Below, piece by piece: positions 1 to 8,135 of a stretch of DNA of 16,598 nt (the first letter of the stretch is position 1; the number at the start of each line of letters is the position of its first letter). This DNA comes from an uncultured Pseudomonadota bacterium (GTDB taxonomy: Bacteria; Pseudomonadota; Alphaproteobacteria; Rs-D84), in assembly GCA_900313285.1 (NCBI GenBank), contig OMQP01000013.1:1-16598 (forward strand), in the 5' to 3' direction. Position numbers and translations under genes: made by a program. Below the pieces are notes generated by a model that ran no database searches, was not told the origin of the DNA, and was given only the letters and a program-made list of their open reading frames with translations.

Positions 1-141
1 ACCTACTACCTGTCTAGGATATGCACATTTGACTTAGTCAAAGTTTGGATATTCCAAATTCAACTGTCTGCATATCTCTTCTTGAACAGATTTTTGAATC
101 TATCAAAAATCATTTTGATGAGCTGCTTTTATTAACAATGT

Positions 142-157
142 TGTGATCTATATCACG
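142..157. promoter_or_regulatory. CRP/FNR-like operator
   Basis: TGTGA-TCTATA-TCACG matches the CRP-family half-site pattern TGTGA-N6-TCACA at nine of ten positions. No dependent gene is visible within the window, and a -35-like TTGACT at 170-175 lacks a good -10. This is a sequence resemblance only. Confidence 0.3.
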
Positions 158-376
158 AAATTTCAGGGGTTGACTATTTGTATTTTGCAGAGGGCCAACT
201 TGAAAGCCCGGTTATTATGAGTTCGAACTTCTAAAAAGTCAAGCGATTTTTCAAAAATAATTTTCAAAAAAAGTAAAAAAATTAAAAAATGCCAGAAATC
301 CGGCTTTTTATCCCATGATTTTTTTCAAAAATATTTTCTAGCGCACATAAAAAATCATAAAAAAAGCCCAAAAAAA

Positions 377-418
377 CGATTCGAAACAATCCGATTCGAC
401 CACGAATCGAACGATTCG
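377..418. repeat. CGATTCG inverted/direct repeat cluster
   Basis: CGATTCG occurs at 377-383, 392-398 and 412-418, and its complement CGAATCG at 403-409. The 392/403 pair forms a 7-bp hairpin with a 4-base loop, and the 403/412 pair could form an alternative 7-bp hairpin with a 2-base gap. It lies just beyond the terminator of the outer-membrane gene. It could be a protein-binding array or a mutually exclusive hairpin switch. Confidence 0.45.
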
Positions 419-422
419 TATT

Positions 423-447
423 AAAAAAAACCGCCCAAAGGGCGGTT
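423..447 (-). terminator. Rho-independent terminator of the outer-membrane protein gene
   Basis: The stem is CCGCCC (431-436) and GGGCGG (440-445), with loop AAA and flanking AA/TT. The A8 run at 423-430 is the U-run on the minus strand. It starts a few bases after the stop codon at 452. Confidence 0.85.
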
Positions 448-451
448 GATT

Positions 452-1378
452 TTAGAAACGATACATAAATCCTAACTTCACAATTGGATAATAGTCTATT
501 TTATCCATTTCGTCTTGGGCTTCTTTCAAAGCTTTTGCTTTTGCTGTTTCATATATACTTTCTAATGCTGCATCACCAGCGACAGGCAAACCAGTTGTTG
601 CATCTTTCAATCCATCCAAAGGAACATACAAATCAAATCTTGCATGACCACTTGTGAATACAACACCAGCATCAAAGTAAAGTTTGAAACCACGGAATAT
701 TCCCAAATCAAAACCTGTACCAAGATATGGGCCGTTATATTTCCAATTTACAGATGCTTTACCCTGCATTACATCCCCATCATACACATATTTTTGACCG
801 CCCAATTCAAACTCTATTTGACCTATTTTCTTTGTTCCCTGAATATCAGCACCTAAATCAAGGTTTCCTGTCATATAACCGCCAGATAATCTTAACCCAC
901 CAAGGAACCACGTATTACCAAACGGATAAAAATCAACCAGCGCACCAAAATGTTTTGCGTTTATATTTGCATTATTTATTCTAAGATTATCATCTATCTT
1001 AATACCATCGTTGCCAATAGTATCATTTATTTCTCTGTTTAATTTGTTTTTAATTGGTGAATAAGTTGCAAAATCAAAACGCACACCGAATCGTTTCCAC
1101 CAGAAAGAATCAAAGTTTTTATTATTATATCCAACAAATCCATTCAACCCAGATGTTGGTGATACACCGATACCTAATTGTAAACCATGTGGAAAACGGG
1201 TTTTAGGATTAGAATATTTTTCATATTTTGGTTGTTCGAATTGTTTTGCAACATCATCGACAACAACCGATTCGTTTTGTTCGACAATCATGGGTTCTGT
1301 AACAGGTTTAATTGTTTCTTCTGCAAAAGCAGGTGATATTAAAACTGTCAATGCTGATAAAAACGAAATTTTTTTCAT
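452..1378 (-). CDS. Putative outer-membrane beta-barrel protein
   Basis: This 308-residue protein has a Sec signal peptide, with cleavage probably after AFA at residue 19. A short polar linker (20-62) carries EPMIVEQN at 28-35. The rest alternates short beta strands rich in Gly and aromatic residues from about 65 onward and ends in Tyr-Arg-Phe. A C-terminal Phe is the usual BAM recognition signal of barrel proteins. A helical charged insertion sits at about 270-293, before the last strand. I do not recognise a specific porin family, so the role is open: adhesin, porin or structural barrel. The start is ATG with AGGAT upstream. It has its own promoter and terminator and is divergent from the cysteine-rich secreted protein, which shares the EPM..EQN motif. 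The outer-membrane location is well supported; the function is not. Confidence 0.75.
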   Translation of the reverse strand: MKKISFLSALTVLISPAFAEETIKPVTEPMIVEQNESVVVDDVAKQFEQPKYEKYSNPKTRFPHGLQLGIGVSPTSGLNGFVGYNNKNFDSFWWKRFGVRFDFATYSPIKNKLNREINDTIGNDGIKIDDNLRINNANINAKHFGALVDFYPFGNTWFLGGLRLSGGYMTGNLDLGADIQGTKKIGQIEFELGGQKYVYDGDVMQGKASVNWKYNGPYLGTGFDLGIFRGFKLYFDAGVVFTSGHARFDLYVPLDGLKDATTGLPVAGDAALESIYETAKAKALKEAQDEMDKIDYYPIVKLGFMYRF

Positions 1379-1415
1379 AAAAACATCCTTTCATTTAGGT
1401 TAAGAAGATATTCTT

Positions 1416-1444
1416 ATTATAAAAATGTACACATACTAATACAA
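1416..1444 (-). promoter_or_regulatory. Promoter of the outer-membrane protein gene
   Basis: On the minus strand TTGTAT (1439-1444) is followed by 17 bases and a perfect -10, TATAAT (1416-1421). The predicted transcript start is about 30 bases upstream of the ATG. Confidence 0.6.
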
Positions 1445-1478
1445 CAATAAATTTTTTATTTAATAACAGGCATTTTTG

Positions 1479-1487
1479 TGATAAAAT
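1479..1487 (+). promoter_or_regulatory. Extended -10, probably giving a leaderless mRNA
   Basis: TGa-TAAAAT ends 7 bases before the ATG at 1495, so transcription would begin at or next to the start codon. No Shine-Dalgarno is present between it and the ATG. The -35 is poor (TTTAAT at 1459-1464). Confidence 0.4.
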
Positions 1488-1494
1488 TATAAAC

Positions 1495-2301
1495 ATGAAA
1501 CAAAAAATATCTTTTTTGGCAATGATTGCCTTTGCGTTAAATGTAAATTACGTTTGCGCATCTGAATGTGTTGGTGAAGATTGTGAAATTGAACCAATGG
1601 TTATAGAACAAAACATAGAAGCAAATACATATCTTGAACCGGTGCGATATGAAATAAATTGGTTTGCAACTGCAAACGAAGAAGAAACATATTGCGAACA
1701 AGATTACAACTGTCCATTTGAAACAGCAGCCGAATGTGCGATATGGTATAAAAAGCCAGTTCATAAAACATCACTGGAACCACGTGCACCACATATAAAT
1801 CCTGTATTGGTTGATGATATGTTATATGCACTGCATTCATATCGTTCAATAACAGCGAATGATTCGGAAATGGCACCGTTGTTACAAAGATATAAAATGC
1901 TAATGAACGCATCAAATGTATGTTGCACATCTGGTATAGTATATAAGATGCAAAAAAACAATGCGGACGAATTGGCTGTATACGAATTTTTGAAAGATGA
2001 TGCAAATTATTTTGCAACATCACGTTGCATGGTTATGCCAGACGAAGAAATATCCCGTGAATATTCTAACGGTGTTAACGGAAAAATGTTGGCAGATGTT
2101 CGCAACAGTTGTTTATGCAAAAACCGTCAATGGTTTACAAACCTGTTGCAACCATTCAAAGATATTTATGAACGTTATCCTGATTTTCAAAAATCACCTT
2201 TCACATATAAATATATCGACGGTATGCAACGCGAAATATCCGTATCTGTTAATGAAGAAGTTCAAACAGCACTAGGATTATTATCTGCATGTCCTGATTA
2301 A
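1495..2301 (+). CDS. Secreted cysteine-rich protein, unknown function
   Basis: This 268-residue protein has a Sec signal peptide (cleavage near VCA, residue 22). The mature chain holds eleven cysteines (25, 30, 67, 73, 81, 143, 144, 178, 206, 208, 266), including a CC pair and a CLC. Such a pattern suggests disulfides in the periplasm or at the cell surface. The motif EPMVIEQN at 33-40 nearly duplicates EPMIVEQN in the divergently transcribed barrel protein. No known domain is recognised. The start lacks a Shine-Dalgarno, and an extended -10 lies directly upstream, so the mRNA may be leaderless. The gene ends at a terminator shared with lpxD. Its divergent arrangement and shared motif with the barrel protein suggest the two products act at the same place; this is inference. 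Confidence 0.7.
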   Translation: MKQKISFLAMIAFALNVNYVCASECVGEDCEIEPMVIEQNIEANTYLEPVRYEINWFATANEEETYCEQDYNCPFETAAECAIWYKKPVHKTSLEPRAPHINPVLVDDMLYALHSYRSITANDSEMAPLLQRYKMLMNASNVCCTSGIVYKMQKNNADELAVYEFLKDDANYFATSRCMVMPDEEISREYSNGVNGKMLADVRNSCLCKNRQWFTNLLQPFKDIYERYPDFQKSPFTYKYIDGMQREISVSVNEEVQTALGLLSACPD

Positions 2302-2317
2302 AAATTCAGATAAAAAT

Positions 2318-2343
2318 AAAAACGCCCGATTGGGCGTTTTTTT
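2318..2343. terminator. Bidirectional terminator between convergent genes
   Basis: CGCCC (2323-2327) and GGGCG (2332-2336), flanked by AA/TT, form a hairpin with loop GATT. A5 on the left and T7 on the right allow it to work on both strands. It serves the secreted cysteine-rich gene (+) and lpxD (-), overlapping the lpxD stop codon by two bases. Confidence 0.85.
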
Positions 2344-3388
2344 ATTTCTTTGAAACCTGGCTTTTAACCCATGCATAATGGCGGAAAAATTCAATACCTG
2401 GTCCAGCAGGCATTCCCATCCATTTTTCACCATTTGGAATTGAACGGAATACACCACTGTTTGCACCAACTTCGGCATCATCACCAATATGCAAACCATT
2501 TGAAATACCAACATGTCCACCAAGTAATGCACGATCACCAATAACAGATCCACCGGCAATACCAACCCCAGAAGCCAAGAAACATTCTTTACCGACAACA
2601 ACACCATGCGCAATTTGGCATAAATTATCTATTTTGGTTCCGTCCCCAATAACAGTATCTGTCATGGCTCCACGATCAATACAAGTATTTGCCCCAACTG
2701 ACACACGATTACCTAAAACAACACGTCCAGTATGTGGAATAAACACATTTTTGCCATTCTGGCGCGTATAACCAAAACCGTCTTTACCAATCACCGCATT
2801 TGCATTTATAACGCAATCTGACCCAATTGTTGCGTTTTCAATATGGGCACCAGTTTGAATAATAGTATTTGCACCAATTGAAACATTACGACCAATAAAA
2901 GCGCCAGGATAAATTTTAACACCCTCTTCAATTACTGCACCACGTTCAATAGTTGCATATTGTCCAACATAATTTGTACGTTTCTTACGGAAAAACACAC
3001 CGCGTTCAACCGTTGCGAAATAAGACACACCGAAACGTGGTTTTTCAGCATATATAACACCCAATATTTTAACAATATTTCCACGTGGCGAATCAGTGAT
3101 TAAAAGTGTTGCGCCATTTGGTGCATCTTTGACCTGTTCTTTTTGTAATAATATAACAGACGCACGTGTTTTTTGTAAAACTGTAATTGGTAAAATCTTG
3201 AAAGCATTTGAATTACGTTCTGTTGAATAAAACGCCAACTGACCTGGTTTAGCATCTGCAATAGGAGCAATACCAGAAACAACCGTATTTGCATCACCCT
3301 TTAATTCCAGACCGAATTTTTTTGCCAATTCCCCAGCGGTAATTTTAACACCACGTGGACCAAAAATTTTACGCAATAAATCTTTCAT
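2342..3388 (-). CDS. lpxD: UDP-3-O-(3-hydroxyacyl)glucosamine N-acyltransferase
   Basis: LpxD transfers a 3-hydroxyacyl chain from acyl carrier protein to the 2-amino group of UDP-3-O-acylglucosamine, the third step of lipid A synthesis, in the cytoplasm. The 348-residue protein is full length. It has an N-terminal uridine-binding domain (about 1-115), then a left-handed beta-helix of imperfect hexapeptide repeats (about 128-312), then a short C-terminal helical tail. IGKDGFGY (200-207) and DNLCQIAHGVVVG (254-266) are diagnostic; H261 corresponds to the catalytic His of the family (H239 in E. coli). The start is ATG with AAGGAT 7 bases upstream. It is a single gene with a strong promoter in front and a terminator behind. 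In many proteobacteria lpxD sits between skp and fabZ-lpxA; here it is isolated, and the skp-like gene lies about 12 kb away. Confidence 0.96.
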   Translation of the reverse strand: MKDLLRKIFGPRGVKITAGELAKKFGLELKGDANTVVSGIAPIADAKPGQLAFYSTERNSNAFKILPITVLQKTRASVILLQKEQVKDAPNGATLLITDSPRGNIVKILGVIYAEKPRFGVSYFATVERGVFFRKKRTNYVGQYATIERGAVIEEGVKIYPGAFIGRNVSIGANTIIQTGAHIENATIGSDCVINANAVIGKDGFGYTRQNGKNVFIPHTGRVVLGNRVSVGANTCIDRGAMTDTVIGDGTKIDNLCQIAHGVVVGKECFLASGVGIAGGSVIGDRALLGGHVGISNGLHIGDDAEVGANSGVFRSIPNGEKWMGMPAGPGIEFFRHYAWVKSQVSKK

Positions 3389-3411
3389 GAATAAATCCTT
3401 TTTTCATTGTG

Positions 3412-3440
3412 ATTATATTTATAAGAATAAAAAAAGGCAA
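3412..3440 (-). promoter_or_regulatory. Promoter of lpxD
   Basis: On the minus strand TTGCCT (3435-3440) is followed by 17 bases and a perfect -10, TATAAT (3412-3417). It lies directly behind the terminator of the preceding gene, so lpxD is transcribed independently. Confidence 0.65.
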
Positions 3441-3441
3441 T

Positions 3442-3470
3442 AAAAAAACCGCCAAATAAATGGCGGTTTT
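3442..3470 (-). terminator. Terminator of the 1043-residue protein gene
   Basis: CCGCCA (3449-3454) and TGGCGG (3461-3466) form a stem extended by AAAA/TTTT, with loop AATAAA. The A7 run at 3442-3448 supplies the U-run on the minus strand. It begins 17 bases after the stop codon. Confidence 0.85.
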
Positions 3471-3486
3471 AATTTTTGTTTTTCTG

Positions 3487-6400
3487 TTATTCAATTTCGA
3501 TTGTGATTGTGTCACCATATGAACCCAATTCATCACCACCCAGGTAACATTGGATATGGTCACCAACCTGTTCCATCCATTCTTTCACAGCTTCATTTTT
3601 AATTTCTTCACGTTTTGCCTTTATTACAGATGCTGTGATACCAACACCCAATGCACTTGCAACCGCACCCAAAGCCGTTCCAGCAACCGCGTTTTTACCA
3701 AATCTGGTTAAACGATCTTCTTCTTTTGAATCATCTAATGAGTTAGATGTTTCATCATTGCATACTGTATATGTTTTTGCTGCTTCAGTTTCTGCTTCTT
3801 CCTTTGTTGCAGTATCAGCAAGTACACTACCAATATCTTTTTCTCCTAAACCGGCATATATTGCGTATGTACGCGCAGAGTTAGCATATCTGACTGCTGA
3901 TGCGGTACCTTTTGCACTTATTGCTTTTCCTGCAAATTCGATACATTTTTCAATATTTTCATTTTTTCTCTTTGAAGCTTTATCATCTATCTTGTTTCCT
4001 AATAAACCACCCAAAGAGCTGCCATTTTTCTGTAATGCATCCATACCAAAGAATCCGGCTACACCAGCACCCAGGTACGGTGCAACAGCGCCCCATGCGT
4101 ATGCCATTTTTTCTTTTTCTGATAAACCTTCGCATTTACCAGTTTTTGTATTCCATGTACCATAGCCCTGGTTGCACAATTCACGTTCACCAACCTTTTC
4201 ACTGATTTTCGCCAAAACTTTGTCATCAATCCATGAACCACATGTAAACGCATCACCAACTGCGAAATATGCGGTTGCGCTGTCACCCAAAACCTGTTGG
4301 ATTGCAGTATCATCAGATGTTACTGTAATTCTTGCACGACAGAACGAACCATACAAATCGTTTGATGCCTTGAATTGTCTTGTTGTTAAACCTTTCATAT
4401 TATATGTCTTTGGCACTTTGTTCGAATTCAATTTTACCCACATGAATGTTGAACCATTATCGGATGCACCCATAATGCCACCATTATTGTTTGCCAAACA
4501 CATATTCTTTTCTTTTGTTAATTTAGCATTGTATTTTGCCTGAACTTCTTTTTCAACATCAACCAAAACCTTTTGGAACAAAGATTTTGCAGATTCTGAT
4601 AAAGTATAATCTGAAATAGATACTTTATTTTCTACATCATATACACAACCATCTTCGTCAACTGTTCCACACGCGTCTGTACCACGACTTGCACAATCAC
4701 TTGTCGTATTTGATGAACAATCTGTAACTATAAAGTCAGGCGTTACCTTTGCACCAGATATTGCATTTGCACCATTCCATGCATCACGAACATTGGTGTA
4801 TGTTGTATCACCATTACTTGACCAACCTGTCCATGAATTGTTCAAATCCGATGCAACACCTTTTGCAATTATTTTCAAATGTTCATCACATGTATTAGAA
4901 GATGTAATTGTATTCATGCACAAACCAATCACGATATTGTAATCAAGCACGCCACCCATTTTGTTCATACTTTTGTCAAAAGCCGTGCCTGTTTCATAAG
5001 TTCCAGAAATAATATCTGTACGTGCACGATAACAATTAACATAATCTGTACCACACATAGATCTTACACAGGACAAAGCAGTATTTCTGCATTGTTTTTC
5101 AAGATTTGCGATTGCACCTTCGTTATAAGATGTAGCAAGTAATGAATTCAAATATGCAACAACACCGATTGGATCAGCACCGGTTGTTGCGTCAGATGCT
5201 GTAAATAATTTATCAAATACATCCTGGTTATATCCGTATGCATAACCTTCATCTTCACTTGATGTTGCTGCATATTGACAATTTGGATCAGTATTAACAA
5301 TCGCGGCACATCCAGATTTTATTTCTTTATATGTATCGCCAGCGTTTATTGCAACACCGTCTGCTGTTTTTGCATTTGTAAAACATACAGAACCAATACC
5401 ACCACCACATGAACGCATTGCACATGATGTTATTGTTTCAATACATGCGTCTTTTGCCTTGGTATCGAACTTTTTCAAAGCTTCCTGAATCTTTGTATTA
5501 ACGGCATCTTTACGTGCAGCATATGCCAATGAAAATACATCTTCTTGTAAATCGATATCCATCAAATCTTTATTTTTTGGAGATCTTTCACGATATGTCA
5601 TATGACAATATTTATTAGCACCAATTGTTTCCAAACATTGTGCCTTTAAATTTTTACGAATTTCAGATCCGGTCAAAGCATACAAATCATAATCAGATGT
5701 TGTTGATGTTATTTTTGATGTTGTTGTATTTTCACCAGTTTCACCACCAATTACAAAATCAGCAGCACTGATTTTTTTCATAGACGTACCTTCTACACAG
5801 CGCCATGGATTTGCCAAACATGCAGAAACCAAACAGTTATCAGTCACCCTTTGACATGTTTTCACTGCGTTGATTGCCGCCAATTGTGCACCATTTTTAA
5901 TCATACCATCCAATCTTGATTCACCCGCTGGTACCAATGTATTTGCAGCCGTCACAGATCCGAACAATTCAATTTTTCCATCGCTTTGGCAACGTTGTAA
6001 TGTTGAATCACATGCTATTGCCTGTTTCTTGAATTCTGTTTTTGCATCTGTACATAATTCAAAATCAGAACCACAAACAGTATCACGTGTTAAACAGTTT
6101 GTATATTTACGAACACATTCTTCTTTTGTGAAAGTATTCATAATTTTTGCCCCAGTAACCATTTGTTCCAACGCACTGCCCGGTGCAGGATATGTATATC
6201 CAGTGATATCACCTTCGTTGTTTTTTATTGGGGTAGTTATTGCAGACAAACTGTTGGTTCCAAACAAACTGTTAATACCAGATGCAGAACATTGGGATAA
6301 AATACCTAAACAAACAGGCATTTTAGCGTGCAACAAAACATTCGTTGTACATTCTTCAAATTCAGAACCACATGCATCTGCGCCACGCATACATTCGCTG

Positions 6401-6618
6401 TAATTGTTAACACAATCAATATCCGCCATATATGACGTCGATGGTGTTACAGTACCATTTGTCGTTCTGTTTGCACTGTTCGCGACAAGATATGCCGCAA
6501 TTGACGGCAAACGTGGCGATGCCTTTGTCACCATACCGATACGCGAAGTAGCCGCCATTGCGCCCGGAATTACGGCCATTATTGACAATAAACTGAATGC
6601 TTTGATGATATTTTTCAT
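3487..6618 (-). CDS. Giant secreted cysteine-repeat protein, unknown function
   Basis: This 1043-residue protein has a Sec signal peptide (cleavage near AMA, residue 22) and 42 cysteines. Five related four-cysteine units are visible: C69/76/83/90, C168/175/182/189, C255/262/267/274, C392/399/404/412 and C510/517/522/529. The first two have spacing C-x6-C-x6-C-x6-C and are each followed by a C-x6-C pair (103/110, 203/210) and a hydrophobic (N/I)SLFG or IELFG end. The later three have x6, x4, x6-7. A further four-cysteine group is at 634-658. The C-terminal part has two Gly/Ala-rich hydrophobic stretches (about 837-862 and 973-999), the second glycine-zipper-like, separated by charged helix. 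The start is ATG with GGAG 7 bases upstream. It is a single gene with its own promoter and terminator. No known family is recognised. It probably needs periplasmic disulfide formation and is anchored or oligomeric at the envelope; that is inference. Confidence 0.75.
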   Translation of the reverse strand: MKNIIKAFSLLSIMAVIPGAMAATSRIGMVTKASPRLPSIAAYLVANSANRTTNGTVTPSTSYMADIDCVNNYSECMRGADACGSEFEECTTNVLLHAKMPVCLGILSQCSASGINSLFGTNSLSAITTPIKNNEGDITGYTYPAPGSALEQMVTGAKIMNTFTKEECVRKYTNCLTRDTVCGSDFELCTDAKTEFKKQAIACDSTLQRCQSDGKIELFGSVTAANTLVPAGESRLDGMIKNGAQLAAINAVKTCQRVTDNCLVSACLANPWRCVEGTSMKKISAADFVIGGETGENTTTSKITSTTSDYDLYALTGSEIRKNLKAQCLETIGANKYCHMTYRERSPKNKDLMDIDLQEDVFSLAYAARKDAVNTKIQEALKKFDTKAKDACIETITSCAMRSCGGGIGSVCFTNAKTADGVAINAGDTYKEIKSGCAAIVNTDPNCQYAATSSEDEGYAYGYNQDVFDKLFTASDATTGADPIGVVAYLNSLLATSYNEGAIANLEKQCRNTALSCVRSMCGTDYVNCYRARTDIISGTYETGTAFDKSMNKMGGVLDYNIVIGLCMNTITSSNTCDEHLKIIAKGVASDLNNSWTGWSSNGDTTYTNVRDAWNGANAISGAKVTPDFIVTDCSSNTTSDCASRGTDACGTVDEDGCVYDVENKVSISDYTLSESAKSLFQKVLVDVEKEVQAKYNAKLTKEKNMCLANNNGGIMGASDNGSTFMWVKLNSNKVPKTYNMKGLTTRQFKASNDLYGSFCRARITVTSDDTAIQQVLGDSATAYFAVGDAFTCGSWIDDKVLAKISEKVGERELCNQGYGTWNTKTGKCEGLSEKEKMAYAWGAVAPYLGAGVAGFFGMDALQKNGSSLGGLLGNKIDDKASKRKNENIEKCIEFAGKAISAKGTASAVRYANSARTYAIYAGLGEKDIGSVLADTATKEEAETEAAKTYTVCNDETSNSLDDSKEEDRLTRFGKNAVAGTALGAVASALGVGITASVIKAKREEIKNEAVKEWMEQVGDHIQCYLGGDELGSYGDTITIEIE

Positions 6619-6645
6619 CCCCTTTCTCCATTTACTTTTATATTT

Positions 6646-6654
6646 ATTTTATCA
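6646..6654 (-). promoter_or_regulatory. Extended -10 of the cysteine-repeat gene
   Basis: The minus strand reads TGa-TAAAAT, identical to the element in front of the gene at 1495. The -35 is weak (TTTCTT at 6669-6674). The predicted start is about 20 bases upstream of the ATG. Confidence 0.4.
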
Positions 6655-6705
6655 TACTATCGAAAATAAAGAAAGCGAAAAATTACAAAAACTAATGATT
6701 ATTTT

Positions 6706-7665
6706 TTACGCATTATCAAGAATTTCTTTCAATTCCATCATGTCAATTGGCATACGCGATTTAAAATGCATCTTTTCACCAGTCACTGGATGCACAAATT
6801 CAAGAATTTCCGCATGCAACATTTGTCCGTCATGATTTTTCAAGAATTCTAATAATTCGGGGTCTTTGACAGAACCTATGTGCGATTTTTCACGTCCGTA
6901 CAACGGATCACACAACACCGGGAACCCATGCGATGACAAATGTACACGAATTTGATGTGTGCGCCCCGTCATCAGTGTGCAACGAAAAAGTGATATTCCA
7001 GGTTTTGTCCAAACATCCGCAACATTGACGATTGTATGTGCCGGCTTTCCCCCAGTTTTAACCATACTCATTTTTTGTCTGTTTCGTGACGAACGAGCTA
7101 TATTCCCGGTTATTTCTGCCCCACCCCATGTTGGAACGCCCCAAACAAACGCAATATATTTGCGCGTTAAATCATGTGTCGAAAATATTTTAACCAATCC
7201 CCTGTATGCAGCATCACTTTTTGCAAAAACCATTACCCCACTGGTATCTTTGTCTAAACGATGCACAACCCCAGGTCGTGTCAAACCACCCAATGTTGAT
7301 AATTTGGTGTAAGACAACAAATTTTGAACCAGCGTACCAGTTTTATTACCTGCAGATGGGTACATAACAACACCGCGGGGTTTATCGATTACGATTATGT
7401 CATCATCTTCGTACAAAATATCCAAATCAAAATCATTCGAGATGTTATCATATGCAACATCAGTTTGTTTTTGTTCTATTTCAACAACAAATTCATCACC
7501 CAGTTTTGTTTTTTCAGATAACTTCACAGGCGCACCATATAAACGATTTATTTTGAATTTTTGAATTTCACTGCGCGAAAATTCAGGCATACAAATCGAT
7601 AAAAATTTATCAACGCGGATACCAACATTTTGTTCGTCTACAATGAAATTTTTTATATCTGACAT
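6706..7665 (-). CDS. rluD: RluA/RluD-family 23S rRNA pseudouridine synthase
   Basis: This cytoplasmic enzyme isomerises uridine to pseudouridine in large-subunit rRNA; E. coli RluD acts on helix 69. The 319-residue protein has an N-terminal S4-like RNA-binding domain (about 11-62, RVDKFLS at 18-24) and then the RluA catalytic domain. HRLDKDTSG (135-143) contains the catalytic Asp D138. Other family signatures are KMSMV (198-202) and GRTHQIRVHL (234-243). The KDT form of the motif is RluD-like, but the target uridines cannot be proved from sequence, so RluC or a broader RluA-family enzyme remains possible. Its ATG overlaps the stop of the upstream gene (TAATG) and has no good Shine-Dalgarno, so translation is probably coupled. 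It is the last gene of a run starting with the zinc-ribbon gene or the pilin cluster. No clear terminator follows. Confidence 0.9.
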   Translation of the reverse strand: MSDIKNFIVDEQNVGIRVDKFLSICMPEFSRSEIQKFKINRLYGAPVKLSEKTKLGDEFVVEIEQKQTDVAYDNISNDFDLDILYEDDDIIVIDKPRGVVMYPSAGNKTGTLVQNLLSYTKLSTLGGLTRPGVVHRLDKDTSGVMVFAKSDAAYRGLVKIFSTHDLTRKYIAFVWGVPTWGGAEITGNIARSSRNRQKMSMVKTGGKPAHTIVNVADVWTKPGISLFRCTLMTGRTHQIRVHLSSHGFPVLCDPLYGREKSHIGSVKDPELLEFLKNHDGQMLHAEILEFVHPVTGEKMHFKSRMPIDMMELKEILDNA

Positions 7666-8135
7666 TATCTGAATTCATCCCAATTTTTACCGATATTGCA
7701 CTTTGAAATATCTATTGTGAAAATTGTATTGCCTTCGACAGGACAAGTTAAAATTCCGGTTGAACGTGCCTGGGTTGCGTCTTCGGTTGCATTACGCCAT
7801 GCAAAAGAAATTGTATCTGGTTTATAAACACAAACCAAACGTAAATGTCCACTCATTTTTCCTTTTGGAGATACCCACACACGAACACTGTCCGCTTCGC
7901 CATAACATGGGAAAGAATCAAGGTAATATAATACCAAACCATCTTTGACCAATGATTTTTTTGTTCCTTCTATTTTTCCTGTATATTGGCGCAAAGGCAA
8001 ACCAGTCACAGCCGCCCAATCAACCGTTGTTGAAAAAACACTTACACGTGGTACTGGCATTGGCGCTGGTGGAACAGTATCCGCAACAGCAGTTAAACAA
8101 ATAAATGATAAAAATAACGCTGATAAAAATCTCAT
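7665..8135 (-). CDS. Small periplasmic protein, unknown function
   Basis: This 156-residue protein has a Sec signal peptide (cleavage near AVA, residue 18) and then a Pro-rich linker (21-30). The mature domain holds four cysteines (77, 102, 131, 146), consistent with two disulfides, and predicted beta strands such as VRVWVSP and LRLVCVYK. I do not recognise the family. The start is ATG with AAAGGA upstream. It overlaps the stop of the zinc-ribbon gene by four bases (ATGA) and the start of the pseudouridine synthase by one base (TAATG). It is therefore translated as part of a three-gene unit. A role in the envelope beside the membrane-anchored zinc-ribbon protein is plausible but unproven. Confidence 0.65.
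   Translation of the reverse strand: MRFLSALFLSFICLTAVADTVPPAPMPVPRVSVFSTTVDWAAVTGLPLRQYTGKIEGTKKSLVKDGLVLYYLDSFPCYGEADSVRVWVSPKGKMSGHLRLVCVYKPDTISFAWRNATEDATQARSTGILTCPVEGNTIFTIDISKCNIGKNWDEFR

Larger units (their letters stand above)
1..451. other. Intergenic region with palindromes, no convincing gene
   Basis: About 420 bases lie without a credible coding region before the first terminator. Frame +1 is open from base 1 to about 135, but the translation looks random and ends without a family signature. What can be seen: a 15-base palindrome TTTGACT-t-AGTCAAA (28-42), a CRP/FNR-like dyad (142-157), a 10-base palindrome AGTTCGAACT (220-229), a weak GCC/GGC hairpin followed by T5 (291-309), and four copies of CGATTCG or its complement (377-418). 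I see no tRNA cloverleaf and no rRNA. The region may carry promoters or a small RNA for genes outside the window. Confidence 0.5.

Noticed and set aside
60..113. 17-residue minus-strand open frame with basic, amphipathic sequence
   Set aside because: Too short, no ribosome site, and no supporting context.
191..235. tRNA-like segment with GTTCGAAC
   Set aside because: The bases around it do not form a T-stem, and no acceptor or anticodon arm can be drawn.
3635..6403. Long open frames on the plus strand opposite the cysteine-repeat gene (176 and 177 residues)
   Set aside because: They mirror the codon pattern of the minus-strand gene, have no ribosome sites and no recognisable domains.
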